Shown one piece after another: positions 6,486 to 14,821 of a stretch of DNA of 14,936 nt. Numbering within the stretch: position 1 is the stretch's first letter; every line of letters begins with the position of its first letter. Both the position numbers and the translations under genes were made by a program. The DNA is from Dethiobacter sp. (GTDB lineage: Bacteria > Bacillota_D > Dethiobacteria > Dethiobacterales > Dethiobacteraceae), in assembly GCA_018333395.1 (NCBI GenBank), contig JAGXSQ010000096.1, positions 1 through 14,936 of the forward strand. The letters are read 5' to 3'. The notes under the pieces were generated by a model. The model made no database searches. It saw only the letters and a list, made by a program, of their open reading frames with translations, and was not told the origin of the DNA.

Positions 6486-6514
6486 CCAGACACCTACTCT
6501 GGCTTTTCTTTTTC
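6486..6514 (+). terminator. Weak terminator of the YerB-like gene
   Basis: CCAGA, a 7-base loop and TCTGG are followed by CTTTTCTTTTT, 11 bases after the stop codon. The stem has only 5 bp. It overlaps the last codons of the convergent YetF-like gene. Confidence 0.45.
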
Positions 6515-7177
6515 GCTGACGTACAGCTTGCCCTGACAATCAAGGCTGGCAAAAAGCACTTCCTGTGGGCTGGATACGCCATATTTCTCCAGTTCTTTTC
6601 TCAGCCAACCCTCGTCTAAGCGCAGCTTAGCTAGGTTTTGGCGGTGGAGGCAACCGTCAAAGATTAACGGTGACGGTAAGCCCTCGTACTGTACCGGCAA
6701 CGCTAAGTCCGCTGCGGTTAACGGCCTTTTGTCCGCTTTAAGCATGACGCTAAGCTCTCCCGACGTTTCCAACACGGCGTATTGCACATCGGCAATGTTC
6801 GCCACGTCTTTTTCACGCAACTGACCAAGTAAATCAGAAACATTGTAGCGGAGTTTGCGCAGTTCCTTCTCCTTGATCTTGCCGTTGGCAATCACGATGC
6901 TAGGAGAGCCATCCACAATGCCGCGGAGTGTGTGGCTTTTCAAACTCAGCCAGGAAAGTGCGATTTCCAGCGTCACGAGTGTAAAGATAGGGATAACGCC
7001 AAAATAAATAGGCAAATCTATCTGCTCCACCGACATAGCCGCCAGCTCTGCGATCATAATAGCCACCACTAGGTCAAAAGCAGACAGCTGTCCTACTTCC
7101 CGCTTACCCATAATCCGGACCGCCACCAAAACTGTCAGGTACAGAAAAACAGTACGATAGAGTAATTCCAGCGCCAC
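6494..7177 (-). CDS. YetF-like membrane protein (DUF421/DUF3290 group)
   Basis: This is a 227-residue membrane protein. Three N-terminal hydrophobic helices span about 3-20, 35-50 and 57-77. They enclose the family signature RIMGKREVGQLSAFDLVVAI. The cytoplasmic part begins near RGIVDGSPSIVIANGKI. It contains KELRKLRYNVSDLLGQLREK and ADVQYAVLETSGELSV, typical of B. subtilis YetF/YkjA/YrbG. Those relatives contribute to envelope and spore stability, but the biochemical role is unclear. I prefer the GTG at 7177 because AGGGAG lies nine bases upstream and the protein then begins right at the first helix, as in relatives. An ATG at 7201 adds eight residues and has no good ribosome binding site. 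An 8-bp inverted repeat brackets the ribosome binding site. Confidence 0.9.
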   Translation of the reverse strand: MALELLYRTVFLYLTVLVAVRIMGKREVGQLSAFDLVVAIMIAELAAMSVEQIDLPIYFGVIPIFTLVTLEIALSWLSLKSHTLRGIVDGSPSIVIANGKIKEKELRKLRYNVSDLLGQLREKDVANIADVQYAVLETSGELSVMLKADKRPLTAADLALPVQYEGLPSPLIFDGCLHRQNLAKLRLDEGWLRKELEKYGVSSPQEVLFASLDCQGKLYVSEKEKPE

Positions 7178-7213
7178 AAGACCACACTCCCTGCCAGACA
7201 TGCTCGTGGTCTT
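7178..7213 (-). repeat. Inverted repeat around the ribosome binding site of the YetF-like gene
   Basis: Bases 7178-7185 (AAGACCAC) and 7206-7213 (GTGGTCTT) are exact reverse complements 20 bases apart. In the mRNA the AGGGAG ribosome binding site would sit in the loop and the GTG start would directly follow the stem. It could tune translation or be an operator; nothing in the sequence decides this. Confidence 0.4.
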
Positions 7214-7261
7214 ATTTTTGCCGGTAAAACTGGCGCTATGCTGCTTTTAACACTTCATGTC

Positions 7262-8941
7262 CTACGGCTTGCTTCTTTCCTCCTCCAGCAGGATGCGCCG
7301 CAATGTTTTTCCCACTATGATCTTGGGCAGGTCACACCGGAATTCAAACAGTTGGGGGATTTTATAAGCTGCTAGGCGCTGCTGACAATGCTCCAGGATT
7401 TCTTCTTTACTGATAGCCGCTCCTTCTTTCAAAACAAGAAAAGCTTTTAGCCTCTCACCCTGGAAGCTGTCAGGGAGTCCGACTACGGCCACATCGGCAA
7501 TTTGCGGCAACTCCAGCAAAACGGCCTCCACCTCCTGTGGGTAGATGTTGTAGCCCCCGGAGATAAGCAAATCTTTCTTTCGGTCCACAATATACACAAA
7601 ATCAGATTTGTCCAAACGAGCGATATCGCCTGTATACAGCCAGCCTTCACGCAACGTGTCCGCCGTTTCTTCCGGCCTGTTCCAGTAGCCCTTCATGACC
7701 TGCGGGCCGCGGATAATAAGCTCCCCCGCTACACCCGCCGATAACTCCTTGGTACCATGCTGCAAGTCAACAATTCGGCACTCCGTATCCGGTAGCGGCA
7801 GGCCGGCGCTGCCAGCCTTCCTCTCGCCGAAAAACGGGTTGCAGTGTGTCACCGGAGAAGCTTCCGTTAAACCATACCCTTCTACAAGCAAGCCACCGGT
7901 AATCTTCTCAAACAGGTCGGCCACCTCCGCTGATAGAGCAGCAGCACCGCTGATACAGGCCCGGACCGAGGAAAGGTCATAGAAACTCGTTTTCGGGTGG
8001 GTACTAACAGCCATATACATCGCCGGAGTGCCCGGGAAAATAGTAACCTTGTACCGTTGTATCGCCCGCAACGCTTCCAACACCGCAAAACGCGGCAGCA
8101 CCACCAGCGTGGCAGCCAATGACACCGCGAAATTCATCACCACCGTCATGCCGTAGGCATTAGCAAAGGGCAGCGCGCCCAAAAAAACCTCTCGGCCAGT
8201 CTTGCCGCCCACAAACCATTCCTTAATCTGCAGAGTGTTGGCTACCAGATTGTAATGTGTCAGCATGGCCGCCTTCGGTGTACCTGTCGTGCCGCCAGTA
8301 AACTGCAGAACAGCAAGATCCTGTTGCGGGTCGATGCTTACCTCCGGCAAAACAGCTCGTTCCCTGTTCAGTAAATCTGTTAAAGCCACCAGGCCTAGCC
8401 CCGATGGCAAATCTGGCACGCCCCCTCTACGGCGTAGTTCGTGCCTGTATCTGAGGGCCGCCATGGTCGGCATATAGTCTTGTAGCCCGGTAACAATGCA
8501 GGTCTCGAGGCCCGCCTCCTCGCGTACCGCGGCAAGTTTGCCCACCAGCGCATCAAGGCAAACAGCTACCCGGCAACCCGTATCCCGCAGGTGCTTTGCT
8601 ATCTCCCGCTCCACGCTGAGCGGGTTAACAGGGACAACAACCGCGCCCAGACGAAGAATGCCAAAGTAGGTGATCACGAACTGCGGACAGTTGGGCAAAA
8701 TCAGCGCCACCCGGTCGCCCTGCTTTACACCAAGAGATATCAGGGAACTGGCAAAGCGTTCTGCCTTCTCCAGTAGTGTCTTATAGCTGGTCTTTTTACC
8801 AAAAAAAACCAAGCCCGTCTGTTCCGGGTAACGTTCCGCCGCTTGTTCAAGGAATCTGCCGAGCGGCTGTACCGGGTACTCCAGGTGCGGCCTTACCCCT
8901 TCGGGGTAAGCACCCAGCCACGGGGACGTCACTTCCGTCAC
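7262..8941 (-). CDS. Acyl-CoA synthetase (AMP-forming, FadD-like)
   Basis: This 559-residue ANL-superfamily enzyme would activate a carboxylic acid, probably a medium- or long-chain fatty acid, to its CoA thioester through an acyl-AMP. The motifs run in order: phosphate loop FTGGTTGTPK (214-223), GYGLTE (355-360), YTGD (436-439), DRKKDLLISGGYNIYPQEVE (453-472) and PKIIVGKTLRR (539-549). The last contains the catalytic Lys 545. All key residues are present. The first ~30 residues match the usual FadD lead-in. The GTG start at 8941 has GGGGGA ten bases upstream. The gene follows the DUF169 gene by 67 bases on the same strand and is probably co-transcribed. Substrate cannot be told from sequence alone. 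Confidence 0.93.
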   Translation of the reverse strand: MTEVTSPWLGAYPEGVRPHLEYPVQPLGRFLEQAAERYPEQTGLVFFGKKTSYKTLLEKAERFASSLISLGVKQGDRVALILPNCPQFVITYFGILRLGAVVVPVNPLSVEREIAKHLRDTGCRVAVCLDALVGKLAAVREEAGLETCIVTGLQDYMPTMAALRYRHELRRRGGVPDLPSGLGLVALTDLLNRERAVLPEVSIDPQQDLAVLQFTGGTTGTPKAAMLTHYNLVANTLQIKEWFVGGKTGREVFLGALPFANAYGMTVVMNFAVSLAATLVVLPRFAVLEALRAIQRYKVTIFPGTPAMYMAVSTHPKTSFYDLSSVRACISGAAALSAEVADLFEKITGGLLVEGYGLTEASPVTHCNPFFGERKAGSAGLPLPDTECRIVDLQHGTKELSAGVAGELIIRGPQVMKGYWNRPEETADTLREGWLYTGDIARLDKSDFVYIVDRKKDLLISGGYNIYPQEVEAVLLELPQIADVAVVGLPDSFQGERLKAFLVLKEGAAISKEEILEHCQQRLAAYKIPQLFEFRCDLPKIIVGKTLRRILLEEERSKP

Positions 8942-9008
8942 ACTATCACATCCCCCGCTTTTTCAGTTTGCCTCCCCATATTACGCTTGGATCATGGCGA
9001 GCGCGCTG

Positions 9009-9794
9009 TTATTCCTCCATACCAAAAAGTCTTGCTACTTCATTATACTCCTCCGGATAAACGGGCTTGCCACGCATACCGAGAAACGGTGTCGGGATAC
9101 GCGCTATGCCCCCTTTGTGGGTAGCTTCCACTCCTGCCGCTACTTCTTCCAGCTTACTGGCAGGTGCGGCAAAGACCATTTCGTCGTCAGCCGTATGGGC
9201 AAAAACGCGCTCACCCCCGCCGGGCATGACTACCTTGCATTCCTGTGTCTGGTAGGGAACAACAATCTCGCTGCCACACGCTCCGCGGCCGGTGAAGCTA
9301 GAGTCTATCCGCCCGCCATGGCGGTATAACGCTCCCTGCACCAGGCGGATGATTTGTGCCGGGGTGCCATAGACCAGGACCACATCGGCAGTAAAGTCGG
9401 CTCGGCTCAGGGGAGCCATCACTACTCCCTTAACCTCCCCGAGCGACAGGCGCGGGGTATTCTCTTGCGTTCTTTTCCCGGCCTCCGGCGTTCCCGCATA
9501 ATAAGGGTAGATAATCTCGCCTCTTTCCACCAGCTCCGGCGCCGTTTCGTGGCCGAAAATCATCATTGCTACAACGCAGGAATGGTCGCACCGTGTAAAG
9601 CCTACTTTCCAGCCTACACGTCGTGCCATAGCCACGCCCTGACAGAGAGCCCAGCCATAGCCGGTTACTTGTCGGGGGAACCTTGTCTTTTCCGGGAAAA
9701 CCTCTCCCTCTTTCAACAGCTTTACAGCTACCGGGTAAGTCAGCGGCCGGATATATTCTTCCACCGTCTTCAGAAACTGTCCCTGAACGGACAT
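9009..9794 (-). CDS. DUF169 family protein
   Basis: This is a 261-residue soluble protein with no signal peptide or membrane segment. It shows the features of DUF169: an early YPVAVKLLKEGE strand, a conserved CQG (Cys 51) and a CDHSC pair (Cys 69 and 73). A late RGACGSEIVVPY stretch (Cys 173) is followed by MPGGGERVFAHT and by IPTPFLGM near the end. The cysteines could bind a metal, but this is only an inference; no function is known for the family. The ATG at 9794 has a GAGGAGGGG ribosome binding site six bases upstream. It precedes the acyl-CoA ligase gene, an arrangement that suggests a shared task in carboxylic-acid metabolism. The 134 bases upstream show no clear promoter or terminator. 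Confidence 0.85.
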   Translation of the reverse strand: MSVQGQFLKTVEEYIRPLTYPVAVKLLKEGEVFPEKTRFPRQVTGYGWALCQGVAMARRVGWKVGFTRCDHSCVVAMMIFGHETAPELVERGEIIYPYYAGTPEAGKRTQENTPRLSLGEVKGVVMAPLSRADFTADVVLVYGTPAQIIRLVQGALYRHGGRIDSSFTGRGACGSEIVVPYQTQECKVVMPGGGERVFAHTADDEMVFAAPASKLEEVAAGVEATHKGGIARIPTPFLGMRGKPVYPEEYNEVARLFGMEE

Positions 9795-9928
9795 CTGCCA
9801 CCCCTCCTCTTTGTATTTGAACGCTAAGTCGTCCCGGCATACGAGTTGCTGCTCCCTCTAGAGTTTTGCTGTTTAATTCTTCCCTGTCGGTCTTTTTCCT
9901 TGTTTTGCTGAAAATTTTGACGGGCAAG

Positions 9929-10696
9929 TCATCTTTTCTGGAAAATCAGGAGATACTCATGAACCCGATTGACCCGAAAAACATGCGGATAACCCAGCGG
10001 CCGCAACCGGTTATACTCACGCCTCCTGTCCCAAATGATCAGGTCATCAAGGGTAAAACCCTCCGCTTTCAATGCACCAGCCAAGTCCATATGCAGCGGG
10101 AAAAAACAGTCTTTTTTGCGCAAATCCATGACTATTATGCAACAGTAAGCGCGCGGCCGCAACAACCCGTACACGCTACGGAACACACTGACCAGCGTGT
10201 CTAAAAATTCCTGATAATCCCCAATTAGACCCAAGTCTTCATCCAGGTTTCCGTAGTGACGCCGCTCCCGTTTGTCAGCAGTTCTTTTTTGATTCAGGAT
10301 GTCCCAGTAAGGGGGGGAGGTAACGCAGAACCCGACCGTCTCTTTGAGCATCTCTCCCAGCTGTCGTGCATCAGCCAAAAGTAGCCGGTAACCCTCTGCG
10401 CCCTCCTCCCGCAGACGCTTCTCGGCCAGGGCCAGGTATTCTGCCGAAATGTCAAGCCCCACGGCCCGGCGGCCGAGCCGCTGGGCGGCCACAAGCGCAG
10501 TGCCGGTTCCGCAGAATGGGTCCAGCACTGTTTCCCCCGGCCGGCTGAAAATACGAACCAGCCTTTCCGCCAGTTGGACCGGAAAAAGCGCAGGATGCGC
10601 CATCTCTTTCTCTGCCGAGCTTTTGCGAATGTCGTCCCAGACACTGATGGAATAGCTAAGCCACGTTTTGCCGTCTAGTTCAGACTTCCAGTTCAC
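9929..10696 (-). CDS. Site-specific DNA methyltransferase (amino-methylating, TSPPY type)
   Basis: This 255-residue SAM-dependent enzyme would methylate an exocyclic amino group in DNA, N4-cytosine or N6-adenine. The SAM-site motif DPFCGTG (59-65) follows a HPALFPVQLAERLV segment, and the catalytic motif TSPPY (126-130) comes later. The order is therefore motif X, then I, then IV. The short stretch between IV and the C-terminus leaves little room for a large target-recognition domain. No restriction endonuclease gene is adjacent, so it looks like an orphan methylase, perhaps regulatory. It follows pyrR by 18 bases and would belong to the lspA-lgt-rluD-pyrR transcript. The GTG start at 10696 has only a loosely spaced purine tract (AGGAAAAGG). 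Confidence 0.88.
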   Translation of the reverse strand: MNWKSELDGKTWLSYSISVWDDIRKSSAEKEMAHPALFPVQLAERLVRIFSRPGETVLDPFCGTGTALVAAQRLGRRAVGLDISAEYLALAEKRLREEGAEGYRLLLADARQLGEMLKETVGFCVTSPPYWDILNQKRTADKRERRHYGNLDEDLGLIGDYQEFLDTLVSVFRSVYGLLRPRAYCCIIVMDLRKKDCFFPLHMDLAGALKAEGFTLDDLIIWDRRREYNRLRPLGYPHVFRVNRVHEYLLIFQKR

Positions 10697-10714
10697 AGTG
10701 CCTTTTCCTTTCCT

Positions 10715-12211
<1,497 letters not shown>

Positions 12212-12215
<4 letters not shown>

Positions 12216-12958
12216 GCCCGCTCCCTCCGGCCAAGCGGCCAGATGCGTATGGCGACAAAAGCTCCGACAGCCACCACCAAGCTTGACGCCTGCCCTAGTG
12301 TCAGAACGCCCAGAAACACATCCGTCTCACGATAAAATTCAACGAAAAAGCGGTAGACACTATAATAAACAATAAATTCCAGAAAGAGCTGTCCATGGAA
12401 GCGGGTATGTTGTTTGCGGTACAGCAAAAACAGAAAGATGAACAGCATAGCTAAAAAAGCATATAACTGGGTAGGGTGGCGAAGAGTCGGGTCCATGTAC
12501 GCCACCGGCAAGGCCCAGGGCATAGCAGTAGGCCGGCCAAAACAGCACCCGTTTAGCAGACAACCAATGCGCACCATGGCATAACCCAAGGCCACATAAG
12601 GCGCAACCAGATCGGCAATTTTGCCTTGAGGCAGCCTGTGCCGATGCGTATACCACAGGCCGGCTAGAATGCCTCCCGCTAGGCCGCCATGGAAAGAAAG
12701 GCCGCCGCTGCGCACAGCAAACACAGCCCAGGGGTCAGCTACGTAAACCGGCCACTTAATCAGAATATAAAGCAGTCTTGAGCCAAAAACAGCGGCGACC
12801 ATAATCCACAGCGACATATCAAACATCTTCTCCTCAGGTAGTCCGGCTTTGCGGGCCGAGCGACCCAACCCAAAGATGCCGACGGCAAAGGCCAGGGCCA
12901 ACAACACACCATAGGCGTGGATAGAAAAATCACCGATGCGGAAAAGTACAGGAAACAT
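12212..12958 (-). CDS. lgt: Prolipoprotein diacylglyceryl transferase
   Basis: Lgt transfers diacylglycerol from phosphatidylglycerol to the lipobox cysteine of exported lipoproteins, the first step of their maturation, in the cytoplasmic membrane. The 248-residue protein has about seven hydrophobic segments. The N-terminal SIHAYGVLLALAF, GGLSFHGGLAGG (85-96) and the signature RIGCLLNGCCFGRPT (130-144) with its essential Arg are all present. HPTQLY and a C-terminal RFFVEFYRETD follow. The ATG at 12958 is one base beyond the lspA stop, with GAAAGGAG reaching into lspA, so translation is coupled. lgt lies directly between lspA and rluD, so the first two lipoprotein-maturation enzymes are made together. 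Confidence 0.97.
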
Positions 12959-12959
12959 G

Positions 12960-13412
12960 TCAGGCTCCTTTCTCCTGGGGCATCCGTACTAGCTGCCAAA
13001 GCAAAAGAAAAATGCCGACGACGATGCTCGTGTCAGCCAAGTTAAAAACCGGCCAAAAGCGAAAATCAAGAAAATCAATCACATAACTCTGGCGTATCCG
13101 GTCAACCAAATTGCCCAGCGCCCCGCCAAGCTGCAAAGCCAGAGCTAACGTCAGCCAATAGCTCATCGGCTGGAACTGGCGCAAAAGAAACAAAATCATA
13201 ACCGCCACCACCAGCGTTACCACGATAAAAAACCAGGTATGATAGGCGAGTATTCCAAAAGCGCCTCCGGGATTGTGGACATAAGTCAGGTGGAAGACAC
13301 TTTCTATTACAGGTATACTTTGTTCCAGGGTCATCGAGCGGACAACCAGCAGCTTGGTCAATTGATCTGCTAGCAATACAAGGAAAACAAACAGGTAGAA
13401 AACGGCCTTCAC
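12960..13412 (-). CDS. lspA: Lipoprotein signal peptidase II
   Basis: LspA is an aspartic membrane peptidase that removes the signal peptide in front of the lipidated cysteine. The 150-residue length is typical. Four hydrophobic segments are visible. The motifs are ADQLTK (15-20), HNPGGAFG (46-53), GGALGNLVDRI with catalytic Asp 104, and FNLADTSI with catalytic Asp 127. The start is a GTG at 13412 whose ribosome binding tract (AGGGGGG) almost touches it; spacing is tight but no better start is seen. It has its own promoter and may also be read from the DUF5665 gene upstream. It opens the lspA-lgt-rluD-pyrR-methyltransferase run. Confidence 0.96.
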   Translation of the reverse strand: MKAVFYLFVFLVLLADQLTKLLVVRSMTLEQSIPVIESVFHLTYVHNPGGAFGILAYHTWFFIVVTLVVAVMILFLLRQFQPMSYWLTLALALQLGGALGNLVDRIRQSYVIDFLDFRFWPVFNLADTSIVVGIFLLLWQLVRMPQEKGA

Positions 13413-13436
13413 CCCCCTATGGTGTGATTCGCCATT

Positions 13437-13465
13437 ATTTTACCACAGCGAGGCCTCCGGTGCAA
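13437..13465 (-). promoter_or_regulatory. Promoter of the lspA operon
   Basis: The minus strand reads TTGCAC (13465-13460), a 17-base spacer and TAAAAT (13442-13437). The start would lie about 20 bases before the lspA GTG. The -35 box begins three bases beyond the stop codon of the 35-residue ORF. Confidence 0.65.
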
Positions 13466-13467
13466 TT

Positions 13468-13575
13468 TTAATCGGGCAGTTGATCCCGGTACTGCTTATC
13501 GGCATTTTTTAACTGTGACAGCAACTCGGCGCGTAGCTTTTCCAGTTGCCGCTGGCGCCGTCCTAAATCTCTCAT
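13468..13575 (-). CDS. Small 35-residue charged protein, unrecognised
   Basis: An ATG at 13575 opens 35 codons ending in TAA. The product begins MRDLGRRQRQLEKLRAELLS and ends QLKNADKQYRDQLPD. It is rich in Arg, Gln, Leu and Glu with a heptad-like spacing of leucines, so it should be one amphipathic helix or short coiled coil. It has no membrane segment. The case for a real gene is the GGAGG ribosome binding site six bases before the ATG, placed immediately after the DUF5665 stop codon as in a translationally coupled pair. A clean stop then stands just before the lspA promoter. I recognise no family. It could be a partner of the DUF5665 membrane protein, but this is only positional inference. 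Confidence 0.6.
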   Translation of the reverse strand: MRDLGRRQRQLEKLRAELLSQLKNADKQYRDQLPD

Positions 13576-13586
13576 GGACAACCTCC

Positions 13587-13892
13587 CTACTGCATTTTGT
13601 TTTGGACTATCCTTACGATTTCAGCCACAAAGCCACCAATAATCGGCACATTAAGCACCACCACCCGTTGCAGGATATAGATAGCGAAAGCAGCTAAAAT
13701 CGTCGCTCCCAGTGCTGCCCCCAAACCGCGGGCCAGACCACCCAGAAAGTTGAGCCAAAAGAAGCGGCGCGGGTTATTTAATAACTCCATATATTCCGCC
13801 ATGTTAAATTTATCAATCTCCTGCAATAACCTGCTCACCTGCTGATACAGGCGGCTTAAAAGCGCCTCATCGGGACGGGACGGCTCCGCCAT
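13587..13892 (-). CDS. DUF5665 membrane protein
   Basis: This 101-residue protein has a polar helical N-terminal half. The conserved YMELLNNPRRFFWLNFLGGL (about 34-53) and ARGLGAALGATILAAFAIYI (54-73) follow. It ends RVVVLNVPIIGGFVAEIVRI plus a few residues. One or two hydrophobic helices make it a small membrane protein. DUF5665 is common next to lspA and sporulation-era genes in Clostridia and has no assigned function; that neighbourhood statement is from memory. The ATG at 13892 is preceded by AGAGGAGG. An in-frame ATG at 13934 lacks a ribosome binding site. Its stop is followed within 11 bases by the 35-residue ORF. No convincing promoter was found upstream. Confidence 0.85.
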   Translation of the reverse strand: MAEPSRPDEALLSRLYQQVSRLLQEIDKFNMAEYMELLNNPRRFFWLNFLGGLARGLGAALGATILAAFAIYILQRVVVLNVPIIGGFVAEIVRIVQNKMQ

Positions 13893-13997
13893 GGTTTGGC
13901 CTCCTCTTTTTATAGTTCCCCAGATTCCTGGCAAACCATTTACAGTTTATTATTATCCCGCAAAAATCTTAAACATCCCCTAATTTTAACGCCACCG

Positions 13998-14081
13998 GGC
14001 ATGGTGGACATACTGGTATCAGGCATAGGAACTGGAGGCACTATTACCGGGGTGTCCAAGGCGTTAAAGGCTCGAAAACCT
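13998..14081 (+). pseudogene. Fragment of cysteine synthase (PLP phosphate-loop region)
   Basis: The plus strand reads GMVDILVSGIGTGGTITGVS followed by KALKARKP. This matches the glycine-rich loop that grips the PLP phosphate in O-acetylserine sulfhydrylases (CysK/CysM), whose consensus is close to VDxxVAGxGTGGTxTGVxxxLK. Only about 28 residues are recognisable. The catalytic-lysine N-terminal region and the C-terminal SPVLSGG-like part are missing on both sides, and the surrounding frame has no family character. It is a decayed remnant in the gap between the DUF5665 gene and the next plus-strand gene. An alternative is a chance match, but the motif is long and specific. Confidence 0.6.
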
Positions 14082-14212
14082 TTAAATCCGCCTGCTTCTT
14101 GGCCATCTCACCGCCGCCCTGCTTCCAACCGGGCTGTTCAAACCGTTAAGGAGCATAATTATACCCTTATTAATTTACTGCTTAACATGTCACTTATCGC
14201 GCTGTGATCCCA

Positions 14213-14218
14213 TATACT
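14213..14218 (+). promoter_or_regulatory. Possible -10 box of the unrecognised plus-strand gene
   Basis: TATACT stands about 30 bases before the ATG at 14249, a sensible distance. The bases 17 upstream (TCACTT) are a poor -35, so the call is weak. Confidence 0.3.
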
Positions 14219-14248
14219 AAATGACAAAGAGCGAAAAAGGTGACGTTA

Positions 14249-14728
14249 ATGACTACAGAACAAAATAAACGCAAGTCACATCCGCCTAGGGCAAGGAAAA
14301 TATTACGAGAACCCAACCCGGGAAAACAGCGCAGTGCCCTTAGCAGGCGGAAATTGTTTTGGCCAAAGATGATTTCTTTCCCCGAAGTGATTCCCGGCGT
14401 CCCCAGCGTGCTGTTTGTGGAATTCCTCGGGCCGACAGGCGAAGCACTGCCTGTGTCGAATGGGTTTGTGATTCTAGCTCCACGCACCTTTATCAAGGTT
14501 ATTTTTTCCGCTCCTGTCTCCCAGGCTTTTTTCTTTCTGACACCGTGCTGGGCAAAATTTTTTCAGCCCTCGCAGCTAGTCGGCTTTGAAGTTGTCGATC
14601 CGCCGCAACGCTCCATTAGGTTTATCTGGAATGTGCCCCCGGGAATCCGCAATACTCTCTTCATTTTCGGTTGCAGTGAAATAATCTGTGGCCGACCCAA
14701 AGAATTCCTTGTTATGTCTCAGAGATAA
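14249..14728 (+). CDS. Unrecognised protein, probably beta-rich
   Basis: This 159-residue protein has a basic, Arg/Lys/Pro-rich N-terminal tail (about 1-40) and no signal peptide. The remainder alternates short hydrophobic strands with Pro/Gly turns: VPSVLFVEFLGPTGEALPVS, FVILAPRTFIKVIFSAPVSQ and RSIRFIWNVPPG, ending with a CSEIICG pair of cysteines. The pattern suggests a beta-sandwich or Ig-like fold, but I do not recognise a family. The ATG at 14249 is favoured because AAAGGTGA lies five bases upstream. A GTG at 14240 is in frame but sits on that ribosome binding site. It is isolated on the plus strand and converges on the partial gene at the right edge. Confidence 0.65.
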   Translation: MTTEQNKRKSHPPRARKILREPNPGKQRSALSRRKLFWPKMISFPEVIPGVPSVLFVEFLGPTGEALPVSNGFVILAPRTFIKVIFSAPVSQAFFFLTPCWAKFFQPSQLVGFEVVDPPQRSIRFIWNVPPGIRNTLFIFGCSEIICGRPKEFLVMSQR

Positions 14729-14756
14729 AAAGTTTGAAACACTATGATTTCACACT
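14727..14756 (-). terminator. Terminator of the right-edge gene
   Basis: On the minus strand AGTGTGAAA and TTTCAAACT pair over 8 of 9 positions around an 8-base loop and are followed by TTTTATCT. It lies about 65 bases beyond the stop of the partial gene and abuts the convergent gene's stop. Confidence 0.5.
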
Positions 14757-14821
14757 ACCACCAAAAAGGAAACAAAAAAGCAGACCACCTGGAAATGGCC
14801 GTCAGGCAGTATTGCAAAACG

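Noticed and set aside
8892..8910. Perfect CTTACCCC/GGGGTAAG hairpin near the start of the acyl-CoA ligase gene
   Set aside because: It lies inside codons for the conserved-looking AYPEGVRPH lead-in and has no T-tract, so it is probably a by-product of codon choice. It could affect translation but nothing supports that.
9430..9927. 165-codon minus-strand frame running from upstream of the DUF169 gene into it
   Set aside because: It is an alternative frame of the DUF169 gene, with low-complexity Gly/Arg composition and no suitable ribosome binding site.
10697..10714. PyrR-dependent attenuator after pyrR
   Set aside because: The gap before the methyltransferase is only 18 bases and holds no hairpin or binding loop.
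13893..14000. Start of a plus-strand protein at 13896 that includes the CysK-like fragment
   Set aside because: Residues before the fragment show no CysK similarity, no ribosome binding site precedes the start, and residues after it are not CysK-like. A remnant is the better reading.
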